From UBA2108 sp002713215 (lineage in GTDB: Bacteria; Bacteroidota; Bacteroidia; Flavobacteriales_G; Salibacteraceae): 43,953 nt of DNA. The translations under genes and the position numbers were made by a program. Below are positions 6,756 through 13,735 of the stretch, piece by piece. The notes beneath the pieces are model-generated. The model did not search any database. It had not been told where the DNA came from and was given only the letters and a program-made list of their open reading frames with translations. The stretch lies in contig CALAPY010000027.1 in NCBI GenBank assembly GCA_937891015.1, positions 1-43,953 on the forward strand, written 5' to 3'. How positions within the stretch are numbered: the stretch's first letter is position 1; the number at the start of each line of letters is the position of its first letter.

Positions 6756-6842
6756 TGGCGTGCCCTTTCAGGTCGGGCTATTCGCTACTACTCCTCGCCC
6801 CTATTGGTCTCCGGGGTAACCGCTGCTATCCCTCACGCGCTT
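6756..6842. repeat. GC-rich structured block, probably a dispersed Bacteroidota repeat
   Basis: A short GC-rich island in AT-rich surroundings. GCGTG (6758-6762) can pair with CACGC (6834-6838) and close a branched fold with inner hairpins GCCC/GGGC (6762-6778) and CCCC/GGGG (6798-6816). From memory, blocks with the layout GGGCGTGCC, GTCGGGCT, CGCT and CTATCCCTCACGC recur in flavobacterial genomes between genes, but I cannot name the element. It lies just after the defence island. It has no convincing coding frame. Confidence 0.5.
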
Positions 6843-7142
6843 AAATGAAAACTTCCTTTGGTCGTTTACATTTTTCGCCAATAAGCTGTAAGCAATATTT
6901 CAATTTCCTCCTCACGTCGTAAATATGAAAACTTGCTTGAAATGTTTAAGAAAAAACCCAATCCGGCTAGCGAGGTTAAAGCTGAAGCTTTAACCCAAAG
7001 CAAAGTAACATAACGCGAAACATTATAGGACAGAAGAGCTAGTTTTAGTATTTAGGGCTAAATTTTTATGTCTAAAAGCCGATTTGTTCGCATATATTAT
7101 TTAGTGTTCAAATATTTTTTTTGATTTTTTAGCAACCATCTT
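6843..7142. other. Intergenic stretch with a perfect palindrome and imperfect direct repeats
   Basis: No gene seen. GGTTAAAGCT-GA-AGCTTTAACC (6974-6995) is a perfect 10-bp inverted repeat that could form a hairpin with a 4-base loop; it is not followed by a T-run on the plus strand. TGAAAACTTCCTT near 6846 and TGAAAACTTGCTT near 6925 form an imperfect direct repeat. The stretch separates the defence island from the TetR locus. Confidence 0.5.
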
Positions 7143-7162
7143 GTTAGTATTCACTAACTTTG
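7143..7162 (+). promoter_or_regulatory. TetR operator candidate overlapping a TAnnTTTG promoter box
   Basis: GTTAGTATTCACTAAC (7143-7158) has 6-bp inverted arms. It overlaps TAACTTTG (7155-7162), an exact match to the Bacteroidota -7 box TAnnTTTG. The tetR start codon follows 4 bp later. A closely related site is found before the next gene, on the opposite strand (7771-7786, 14 of 16 bases identical). Binding would block RNA polymerase, so tetR is probably autorepressed. Confidence 0.65.
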
Positions 7163-7166
7163 CATC

Positions 7167-7751
7167 ATGAATTTATCCAAAAGGCAAATAGAAATTGTAG
7201 AAGCGGCTACCAAACTTATTGGAGAAAAGGGTATTCAAAATCTTACTACTAAAAATCTTGCTTTAGAAATGGGATTTTCCGAACCTGCACTCTACCGACA
7301 CTTTAGTGGTAAAACTGATATATTAAAAGCGGTACTGGTATACTATAAGGAAAAGCTAAAAAGTGGATTGCAATCGGTATTAGAATCTCAACTAAACGGA
7401 TTGGAAAAGTTGGAACAAATGATGAAATTTCAATTTAACCACTTCTCTAACAACCCTGCCGTTATCATGGTCATTTTTGCTGAAACTAGTTTCCAATACG
7501 ATAATGTGCTTTCAAAAATGGTGGTGGAAATATTGGAACAAAAGCAACTATTAGTTTCTCAAATTATTAGAATGGGCCAAGATGGAGGAAGTATTAGAAA
7601 GGACATTGACGCAACTCAATTAGCAACATTAATCATGGGAAGTATGCGCTTTACTGTATTAAGATGGAGACTTTCTGATTTCAGTTTTGATTTAAGGAAG
7701 AAAGGTGTTTCTCTATGGCAATCGACTGAAAAATTGATAAAAAAGGGTTAA
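7167..7751 (+). CDS. TetR/AcrR-family transcriptional regulator
   Basis: 194 residues. The N-terminal DNA-binding domain is typical: IVEAATKLIGEKGIQNLTTKNLALEMGFSEPALYRHF (within residues 8-46), with the YRHF end of the recognition helix. The remaining helices form the ligand-binding and dimer domain, of normal length for the family. The ligand is unknown; given the downstream operon, it may be a lipid, fatty acyl compound or toxic amphiphile. The start is the only ATG at the domain edge. The gene is followed at 58 bp by the DUF2141/RND export operon, and related palindromes precede both, which makes this protein the likely repressor of itself and of that operon. Confidence 0.9.
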   Translation: MNLSKRQIEIVEAATKLIGEKGIQNLTTKNLALEMGFSEPALYRHFSGKTDILKAVLVYYKEKLKSGLQSVLESQLNGLEKLEQMMKFQFNHFSNNPAVIMVIFAETSFQYDNVLSKMVVEILEQKQLLVSQIIRMGQDGGSIRKDIDATQLATLIMGSMRFTVLRWRLSDFSFDLRKKGVSLWQSTEKLIKKG

Positions 7752-7757
7752 AAAAAA

Positions 7758-7786
7758 TTTGACTCAACAAGTTAGTGAGTATTAAC
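7758..7786 (+). promoter_or_regulatory. Promoter and second TetR operator candidate for the export operon
   Basis: TTTG (7758-7761) and TATTAACA (7780-7787) are spaced 18 bp apart, close to the Bacteroidota -33/-7 layout. GTTAGTGAGTATTAAC (7771-7786) matches the reverse complement of the site at 7143-7158 at 14 of 16 positions and covers the -7 region. It would let the TetR protein repress the DUF2141-RND operon directly. Confidence 0.6.
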
Positions 7787-7809
7787 AAACAAAGGAATAA
7801 ATAGAAAAC

Positions 7810-8268
7810 ATGATCTTCATTAAAAACGCTCCATCTCTTTTCGCTTTTGGCACCTTGCTTCTACTCTTGAGTTCATTTGCAGAGAAAATGCCAAACACTC
7901 ATAACTTAACCATTACCGTCAACGACTTAAAAAACAACGTAGGAAGGCTTCAATTTACCCTTTACGATACCGATGGATCTATACCTGACGAGCATTTTGA
8001 GAAGTATCATTTACAACTGACCTCCACAATTACGAACAACAGCTCAAGTGTTACTTTCAAACAACTACCAAAAGGATTTTATGCTATTAACATTTTACAC
8101 GACGAAAATGAAAATGGTAAAATTGAAAAAGGTTGGCTACTGCCTTTAGAAGGTATTGGTTTTTCCAACCTAACGTCCATCAACCCATTGAACAGGCCTA
8201 GTTATAAGAAAGCCAAGTTCCAACTTAAAAAAGACACCACCATAGAGGTGAAAATTATCTATATGTAA
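7810..8268 (+). CDS. DUF2141-domain secreted protein
   Basis: 152 residues. The N-terminus is a short signal peptide (APSLFAFGTLLLLLSSFAEK). The rest fits DUF2141: NLTITVNDLKNNVGRLQFTLYD at the start, VTFKQLPKGFYAINILHDENENGKIEKGW in the middle with an acidic DENENGKIE loop, and IGFSN later. Members are periplasmic or surface proteins of unknown activity, with a beta-sandwich-like pattern. It is the first gene of the RND operon, 9 bp before the permease, so it probably assists in lipid or carotenoid export or in the envelope. It starts with ATG 7810; no alternative start is plausible. Confidence 0.85.
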   Translation: MIFIKNAPSLFAFGTLLLLLSSFAEKMPNTHNLTITVNDLKNNVGRLQFTLYDTDGSIPDEHFEKYHLQLTSTITNNSSSVTFKQLPKGFYAINILHDENENGKIEKGWLLPLEGIGFSNLTSINPLNRPSYKKAKFQLKKDTTIEVKIIYM

Positions 8269-8277
8269 TCCTAGAAA

Positions 8278-10587
8278 ATGAAAAAAATTACAGAATTAGT
8301 ACTTAAAAACTCCAAGCTAACACTTTTCCTTATCCTAATAGGTACTGCGGCGAGTATCTATAGCATTGTTTCGAACTTCGCATTAGAAACCAACTTAGAC
8401 ACCTACATGCCGAAGGATCACCCAGCATTTGTTTATAGCGATAAGGCAGAAGAAATATTCGATATCCGAGATGCGATAATGATTGCCATTGAAAACAAAG
8501 ACGGCATTTACAACACAGCTACCTTTCAAAAGATAAAAGATCTCACCAAAGAAATTCAACAACTTGATGTGGTTGAGGACAAAGACGATGTACTCTCTCT
8601 CTATACTGCAGACAACATAAAAGGTTCCGAAGAAGGCTTAGAGATTAAGGCGTTTTATAAACGAGTTCCTAAAAGTAAGGATCAGTTTGATGAAATTGAG
8701 AATGGAGTTGTCAGTAACGAAATGGTTTACAAACGAATAGTATCGGAAGATGGTACTTCTACCCTAATATTTACAAAAATTAAAGAAGACAGTTTTACTG
8801 AGGAACTCTATTATGAAATATTAGCTATAGCAGGTAAATACGAAGGCGATGGGGACAAAATATACGTCGCTGGACAACCAATTGTAGAGGGAACCATGGC
8901 CATTTTAATGCCTTCCGACATGAAGAAAATGTTCCCAGTAGTATTGCTTCTCATTGTAGTTGTGCTATTCATAGTGCTACGCAGCCTCAAGGCTACCATT
9001 ATCTCAATGATAGTAGTCATTTTTTCTTCTATCTGGACTTTTGGGTTAATGCTCGGTGTTGGTATTCCGGTTTATGCGCCAAGCTCGCTTATCCCTGTAA
9101 TGCTCATTGCTATTGGGGTAGCCGATACTATTCACCTCTTCAGTCATTTGCAATTGATGATTCAAAAGCATCCAAATTGGAGCAAAGAACAGTTGATTAC
9201 CAACATGACCACAGAAATGTTTATGCCCGTTATGATGACCTCAGTTACCACATCGGTTGGCTTTCTTTCGCTATTAACATCAGACATTCTTCCTATAAAA
9301 TATTTTGCTGCCTTTACGGCATTTGGAGTTATGATGGCCATGTTCTTTTCATTGGTTTTAATTCCTGCTGCAATTACCGTTTTAGGACTGCCCAGTGCTC
9401 CCAAAAAGAAAGAAGGTGAAGAAGACGATTTCTTTGCCAAACACGCCAAAGGTTTTGCCAATGGCATTGTAAAGCAACGGAAATTGGTGATTGGCGCTAC
9501 CCTATTAGTCATAATTTTCTTTGGAATAGGAATGTCTAAAGTTTGGATAAATTCCAGCTTTTTAGAGCGTTTCCCAGATGATGATCCACTTGTGACCACT
9601 GATGCATTTGTTAATGCTAACTTCCTTGGAACGACAACAATTAACGTCATTTTAGAAGCCGACCAAGTTGATAAATTTAAAAACCCTGAAGCGCTTGAGC
9701 TTATTGATAAGGTGGCGTTGGAAGTTCAAAATAACAACGCCATTGTTGGCGGTGGTTTATCGGTGGTCGATTTCATTAAAAGAATGAACAAAGTATTGCA
9801 TGAAGATCGTGAAGAATACTATTCTGTACCAAACGATCAGGACTTAATTGCACAATATTTCTTACTTTATGAAATGAGCGGAGGCTCCGATAGGCTTTGG
9901 GATGTTGTTAGCGATGATTTTAAAACTGCAAACCTCCAGTTTCAGTTAAAAGGAGATAACTCAATTGGACTGAACGGGGCCATTGAATCCATTGAGAAAT
10001 ATAGAAATCAATTTAAAGATATTGGCATTGAATTAAACTTTGCAGGGAGTGGCTATAAGGTGTTGGTATTTAATGACTTAATTCTTGTTGGTCAAGTAAA
10101 AAGTTTAGCCTATTCTTTCCTCATTGTTATCGTGCTTTTGTCTCTCATGTTCCGAAGTTTTAAATTGGGATTAATTGGCACCATTCCCATTTTTATAACT
10201 ACTATTATTTCATTCGGTGTATTGGGGTGGCTAAACATACCTCTAGAAACCACTACCGCACTTATATCTAGTATTGCCATTGGCATTGGAATAGACTACG
10301 CGGTACACTTTATAGACCGCTATAAGATTAACGCGCTAGCCAGCCAAAACATAGAAGAGACTGTTGGGGAAACCATGGCCCACTCTGGACGAGCTATTTC
10401 ATTTAACGCAGTGGTTGTCATTCTTGGCTTTCTGATACTTACTTTTTCTGCCTTTAAACCCAATATAGCCATGGGCGCCATTGTTTCCCTAAACATGCTA
10501 ACGAGCTTTATAGCTACGGTAACCCTCATGTTTATGATACTCTACACAAGCAAATACTTTTTTAAAAATAAATCTAAAAACAAATAA
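8278..10587 (+). CDS. MMPL/RND-family inner-membrane exporter
   Basis: 769 residues with the duplicated RND layout: a helix near 14-34, a large periplasmic domain, five helices (about 218-370), a second single helix near 405, a second periplasmic domain and five more helices (about 615-765). The conserved mid-membrane motifs IAIGVADTIHLFSH and IAIGIGIDYAVHFIDRY carry the acidic residues expected for proton coupling. At under 800 residues it belongs to the short MMPL/HpnN-like group, which moves lipids or other hydrophobic molecules rather than the long AcrB drug pumps. It stands between DUF2141 and a LolA-like gene, with a DUF1302-like barrel downstream. This set suggests transport of a lipid across the periplasm. 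The substrate is not known. Confidence 0.9.
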   Translation: MKKITELVLKNSKLTLFLILIGTAASIYSIVSNFALETNLDTYMPKDHPAFVYSDKAEEIFDIRDAIMIAIENKDGIYNTATFQKIKDLTKEIQQLDVVEDKDDVLSLYTADNIKGSEEGLEIKAFYKRVPKSKDQFDEIENGVVSNEMVYKRIVSEDGTSTLIFTKIKEDSFTEELYYEILAIAGKYEGDGDKIYVAGQPIVEGTMAILMPSDMKKMFPVVLLLIVVVLFIVLRSLKATIISMIVVIFSSIWTFGLMLGVGIPVYAPSSLIPVMLIAIGVADTIHLFSHLQLMIQKHPNWSKEQLITNMTTEMFMPVMMTSVTTSVGFLSLLTSDILPIKYFAAFTAFGVMMAMFFSLVLIPAAITVLGLPSAPKKKEGEEDDFFAKHAKGFANGIVKQRKLVIGATLLVIIFFGIGMSKVWINSSFLERFPDDDPLVTTDAFVNANFLGTTTINVILEADQVDKFKNPEALELIDKVALEVQNNNAIVGGGLSVVDFIKRMNKVLHEDREEYYSVPNDQDLIAQYFLLYEMSGGSDRLWDVVSDDFKTANLQFQLKGDNSIGLNGAIESIEKYRNQFKDIGIELNFAGSGYKVLVFNDLILVGQVKSLAYSFLIVIVLLSLMFRSFKLGLIGTIPIFITTIISFGVLGWLNIPLETTTALISSIAIGIGIDYAVHFIDRYKINALASQNIEETVGETMAHSGRAISFNAVVVILGFLILTFSAFKPNIAMGAIVSLNMLTSFIATVTLMFMILYTSKYFFKNKSKNK

Positions 10588-10588
10588 T

Positions 10589-11359
10589 ATGAAAACTCTA
10601 GTTCTAAGCACAACTATAGCACTTCTGCTACTCTCTGGAACATACTTACAGGCGCAAACAGCTAAAGAAATAGCCTATAAAGTTTATAACCGGAAAGCAC
10701 CAAAAAATGGTGAAAGCGATATGACCATGACCCTCATCAATAAAAAAGGGAATAAACGGGTAAGAAACCTGCACCAATTCTTCATTGATTTAGGATCTAT
10801 AGAAAAACAGATTATGTTCTTCACCGCACCTGCAGACGTAAAAAACACCTCTTTTATGAATTGGACCTATGATGAAGCCGATAAAGAGGACGATCAGTGG
10901 CTGTATTTACCTGCACTTATGAAGGTGAAACGAATCTCTAGCTCTAGCAAGGATAACGATTTTATGGGCTCAGACTTTACCTATGAAGACATGGAAAAAC
11001 GCAGCCCAGAACGTGATAATCAAATACTGATTGGAAGCGAAAACCTGAACGGAGAAAGTCATTGGGTGATAGAAGCCACCCCGAAAGAAGAAGGGCAATA
11101 TGCTAAGCGAAAGGTTTGGGTTTCAAAGAGTAAAAGCATTCCTTCTAAAATAGAATTTTATGATGAAGGCAATGAGCTTTTAAAAGTGCTTACAATCACA
11201 GAAACTCAGCTAATAAAAGGCTATTGGGTTGTTGTAAAGCAAGAAATGAAAAATGTACAAAAAAATCACAAAACGGTTATTTCATTGATGAACATAAAAG
11301 TTGAAAGCGGTATTACCGAGGAAAAATTCACACAACGAGAAATGGAAAGAGGTTTATAA
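10589..11359 (+). CDS. Outer-membrane lipoprotein-sorting (LolA-like) periplasmic protein
   Basis: 256 residues, 1 bp after the RND stop codon. A signal peptide (LVLSTTIALLLLSGTYLQAQ) is followed by a LolA-like beta fold: DMTMTLINKKGNKRVRN, an MFFTAPADVKNTSFM segment, the WLYLPALMKVKRISSS strand, and the FMGSDFTYEDM motif. These are characteristic of the COG2834-type proteins annotated as outer membrane lipoprotein-sorting protein. They usually accompany MMPL exporters and DUF1302 proteins, as here. It likely carries the hydrophobic cargo of the RND pump through the periplasm; this is inferred from context. Length is typical. Confidence 0.88.
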   Translation: MKTLVLSTTIALLLLSGTYLQAQTAKEIAYKVYNRKAPKNGESDMTMTLINKKGNKRVRNLHQFFIDLGSIEKQIMFFTAPADVKNTSFMNWTYDEADKEDDQWLYLPALMKVKRISSSSKDNDFMGSDFTYEDMEKRSPERDNQILIGSENLNGESHWVIEATPKEEGQYAKRKVWVSKSKSIPSKIEFYDEGNELLKVLTITETQLIKGYWVVVKQEMKNVQKNHKTVISLMNIKVESGITEEKFTQREMERGL

Positions 11360-11404
11360 TCATAAAACCCATCTCTACTCTATGACACTTTAAAACCAAA
11401 AATT

Positions 11405-11698
11405 ATGGTAACTAAAAACATACTAGGAAATCTTTCATACGAAGGATTTAAGACACATAAATTAGTCTCTAACGAAAGCGGAAACGTACTATTAATTTCA
11501 TTGGAAAAAGGAAGTGAACTGAAGGAGCATAAATCAAATACGGATGCAAGTATCTTGATTTTGGAAGGAGAAGTGATTTTTAAGATCAATGGCACAAATT
11601 ATACACTGGTTTCCCACGATTTGTATTCGTTTAAAAAAGATAATATACATGCGATAGAAGCAATTCAAAACTCCAAGTTAATTCTTATAAAGTCATGA
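11405..11698 (+). CDS. Small cupin-like protein
   Basis: 97 residues. The pattern ELKEHKSNTDASILILEGEVIFKING followed by LVSHDLYSFKKDNIHAIEA is a single cupin barrel with G-rich turns at the usual places. Only some of the usual metal-binding histidines are kept, so it may bind a ligand without metal catalysis. There is no signal peptide, so it is cytoplasmic. It overlaps the DUF1302-like gene by 4 bp (ATGA), so the two are translated together although their products should be in different compartments. Its role in the operon is unclear; it could sense the exported compound. Confidence 0.75.
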   Translation: MVTKNILGNLSYEGFKTHKLVSNESGNVLLISLEKGSELKEHKSNTDASILILEGEVIFKINGTNYTLVSHDLYSFKKDNIHAIEAIQNSKLILIKS

Positions 11699-12942
11699 AT
11701 CGTCTTATCTACATAGCTTTAATAGGAGTCTTGGGGTCAGCATCATTATTTGGGCAGGCTCAAGAAAAAACTCCTAAGCCTGAATTGGATGGCTTTATGA
11801 GAAACTATACTGGAGTACTCTATGAAACTGGGGACTTTAGTATTGTCCAAAATACATTGGACATTACCCTTAAACACAAGAGAAAGAACATTTCATTTTT
11901 GGCAAATGGATTCTATTATCAGTACTTCAACCAAAAAGATTATTTCGATTTTAGGGAGTTGTATATGGATGTCCACAGTAAAAAAGTAGATGTTAGAATT
12001 GGTCGTCAACAAATTGTTTGGGGACAGGCCGATGGTGTGTTTATTACGGATATTGTTTCCCCACTTAACTTAACCGAATTTTTGTTGTGGGATTTCAATG
12101 AGATAAGAATGGGTGTCAACGCTGTTAAATTCAAATACTACCCTACTCAAGATCAAACTTTTGAGCTGGTATGGATTCCCATTTTCACGCCTTCTATAGT
12201 GCCCAGTGGGAATTCAATTTGGAAACCACAACGGGACTTTCCCGCCCCACCTAGTTTCGATTCTTCCAAAATAGCAGTTCCATCTAACATTGAGAATAGT
12301 GAGTTTTTTGCCCGTTATTCTTTGAGTAAGTCTGCTTTTGATTTACAACTCATTGGTACCTATACCTGGGAGGACTTGCCGAGTATAAGTGTTCAGAAAA
12401 ACGTTGATACTAATATGGCTTTAACTGGCATTACAATAACTCCAGAACATAAAAGACTATGTATGGCTGGAGGTAATGTTAGCGCTGACTTGCTAGGTTT
12501 TATTGCACGAGGAGAGGTTGCTTATTACCATGGAAAACAATTTCAGACTGCTGACCCTATGGATTCTGATGCCCTTATTCAAAAAGACTATTTGAATTAT
12601 GTAGTTGGATTAGATAAAAGTATGGGTACCTGGAAGTTAAGTGGCCAGTTTATTCAAAAGGTAATTTTCGACTACAATGAAAACATCCTAGAGGATGAAA
12701 TAGGAAATTTAATGACCGTAATGGTAAACAAATCCATGTTTAGAGAACAAGTTAGGCTAGAGCTTTTTAGCTATATCGGATTAACTGATGAAGATGCTTT
12801 GGTTAGGATTCGTGGCTACTATTTTCCATATGATGGCATAAGCATTGAATTGGGTACCAACCTTTTCTTAGGAGATAAAGGCACCTTTGGTCAATATCAC
12901 AATAACAGTATGATTTACACACGAATTAAATACAGTTTTTAA
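11695..12942 (+). CDS. DUF1302-like outer-membrane beta-barrel protein
   Basis: 415 residues. A signal peptide (LIYIALIGVLGSASLFGQAQ) precedes a protein of alternating hydrophobic strands. The segment DVRIGRQQIVWGQADGVF and the following DIVSPLNLTEF match DUF1302, a family of outer-membrane proteins found with MMPL transporters and LolA-like proteins. The last residues end in YTRIKYSF, with the terminal aromatic residue that barrel assembly proteins recognise. It probably forms the outer-membrane end of the export route started by the RND pump. The gene overlaps the cupin by 4 bp and is followed at 11 bp by a small secreted protein. Confidence 0.82.
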   Translation: MNRLIYIALIGVLGSASLFGQAQEKTPKPELDGFMRNYTGVLYETGDFSIVQNTLDITLKHKRKNISFLANGFYYQYFNQKDYFDFRELYMDVHSKKVDVRIGRQQIVWGQADGVFITDIVSPLNLTEFLLWDFNEIRMGVNAVKFKYYPTQDQTFELVWIPIFTPSIVPSGNSIWKPQRDFPAPPSFDSSKIAVPSNIENSEFFARYSLSKSAFDLQLIGTYTWEDLPSISVQKNVDTNMALTGITITPEHKRLCMAGGNVSADLLGFIARGEVAYYHGKQFQTADPMDSDALIQKDYLNYVVGLDKSMGTWKLSGQFIQKVIFDYNENILEDEIGNLMTVMVNKSMFREQVRLELFSYIGLTDEDALVRIRGYYFPYDGISIELGTNLFLGDKGTFGQYHNNSMIYTRIKYSF

Positions 12943-12953
12943 TAATAACAATA

Positions 12954-13403
12954 ATGAAAAACAAAATGATGAAGACAGTTTTTATCCTCTTGACAATAAC
13001 CTTCTTTTCCTTGAATGTAGTTTGCAATACGAATAAGTCTAATTCTCCAATAATTGAGCAGCATGAGCAAGAAGGTCAATTGAAACTCAACAACGGAAAA
13101 CGCTGGAAGGCAAATATTGAAACTAGCAATGGCGTTAATGGAATGATTAAGTTAATGGAGTCTTTTACGGCAAGTAAAAATCCTAAGGACTACAATAAAT
13201 TGTCCAAAGAATTACGCGCGGAAATGAATACCATTTTTGATAAATGTTCTATGAAAGGAGAGGCACACGATAATTTACACGCATTTTTAGTTCCGATTTT
13301 CGGATACTTAAAAGAACTAAATTCTGATGAGATTGACACTTGTAATAATGGTTTTAATTCAATGGATAAACAACTGAAGTTGTACAAGGATTATTTTGAG
13401 TAG
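12954..13403 (+). CDS. Small secreted protein of unknown function, end of export operon
   Basis: 149 residues. The N-terminus is a signal peptide (MKTVFILLTITFFSLNVVC); the C could be a lipoprotein cysteine, but V at -1 is a poor lipobox, so lipidation is uncertain. The mature part is helical, with IKLMESFTASKNPKDYNKLSKE, an FDKCSMKGEAHDNLHAFL stretch with C, H and D residues, and a C-terminal helix. Cysteine and histidine residues in the middle hint at metal or cofactor binding but do not prove it. No family recognised. It is 11 bp after the DUF1302-like gene and is probably the last gene of the TetR-controlled operon. Confidence 0.65.
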   Translation: MKNKMMKTVFILLTITFFSLNVVCNTNKSNSPIIEQHEQEGQLKLNNGKRWKANIETSNGVNGMIKLMESFTASKNPKDYNKLSKELRAEMNTIFDKCSMKGEAHDNLHAFLVPIFGYLKELNSDEIDTCNNGFNSMDKQLKLYKDYFE

Positions 13404-13735
13404 TGAACCTATGAAGAAAATATAGACCCTAATGATTAATTATAGTTATAGCTCCACTCTGTTTCGGCTATTAAGTGTTCCGCTTTGCAAGACAAAAGAA
13501 TTGGTTGAAACCGTAAAGAATTTACGTTCTGTAATAAAAAGAGAGAGAACGGCAAAGCCCTCACGCAAGCAATTTCAGGCCCGATTTAGGCTGTTTTTAC
13601 AGAGCCTTAAACTTTCCAAATCACGCTGATAGTGTGCTCAGAAGAGCGAAACTACATTAACATGATGTAGCCCTTTACTGAGCATTTAACTAATTAAATA
13701 GCAATGCACGCTTAACCTAACTTCTCCTACTTCAT
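13404..13735. other. Intergenic region between convergent genes
   Basis: A 65-codon open frame at 13432-13629 starts with ATG, but its product (basic, no recognisable pattern) and lack of a ribosome site do not convince me that it is a gene; it may be a remnant. The rest carries the nested hairpin listed separately. It separates the export operon from the TonB receptor gene, which reads toward it. Confidence 0.5.
13635..13684. terminator. Nested stem structure, possible bidirectional terminator or RNA fold
   Basis: TGCTCA (13635-13640) pairs with TGAGCA (13679-13684), and inside it CTACAT (13652-13657) pairs with ATGTAG (13665-13670). The fold lies between two convergent transcription units. 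There is no clear T-run on either strand, so a factor-independent terminator is not certain. Confidence 0.35.

Noticed and set aside
6756..6842. tRNA or tmRNA gene
   Set aside because: The stems do not fit the cloverleaf and no T-loop GTTCRA motif or CCA end is present.
7143..7786. CRISPR or direct repeat array
   Set aside because: Only two related palindromes occur, each in a promoter, which fits operators better.
13432..13629. 65-codon ORF as a gene
   Set aside because: No recognisable pattern, basic low-information product and no promoter or ribosome site; kept only as part of the intergenic note.
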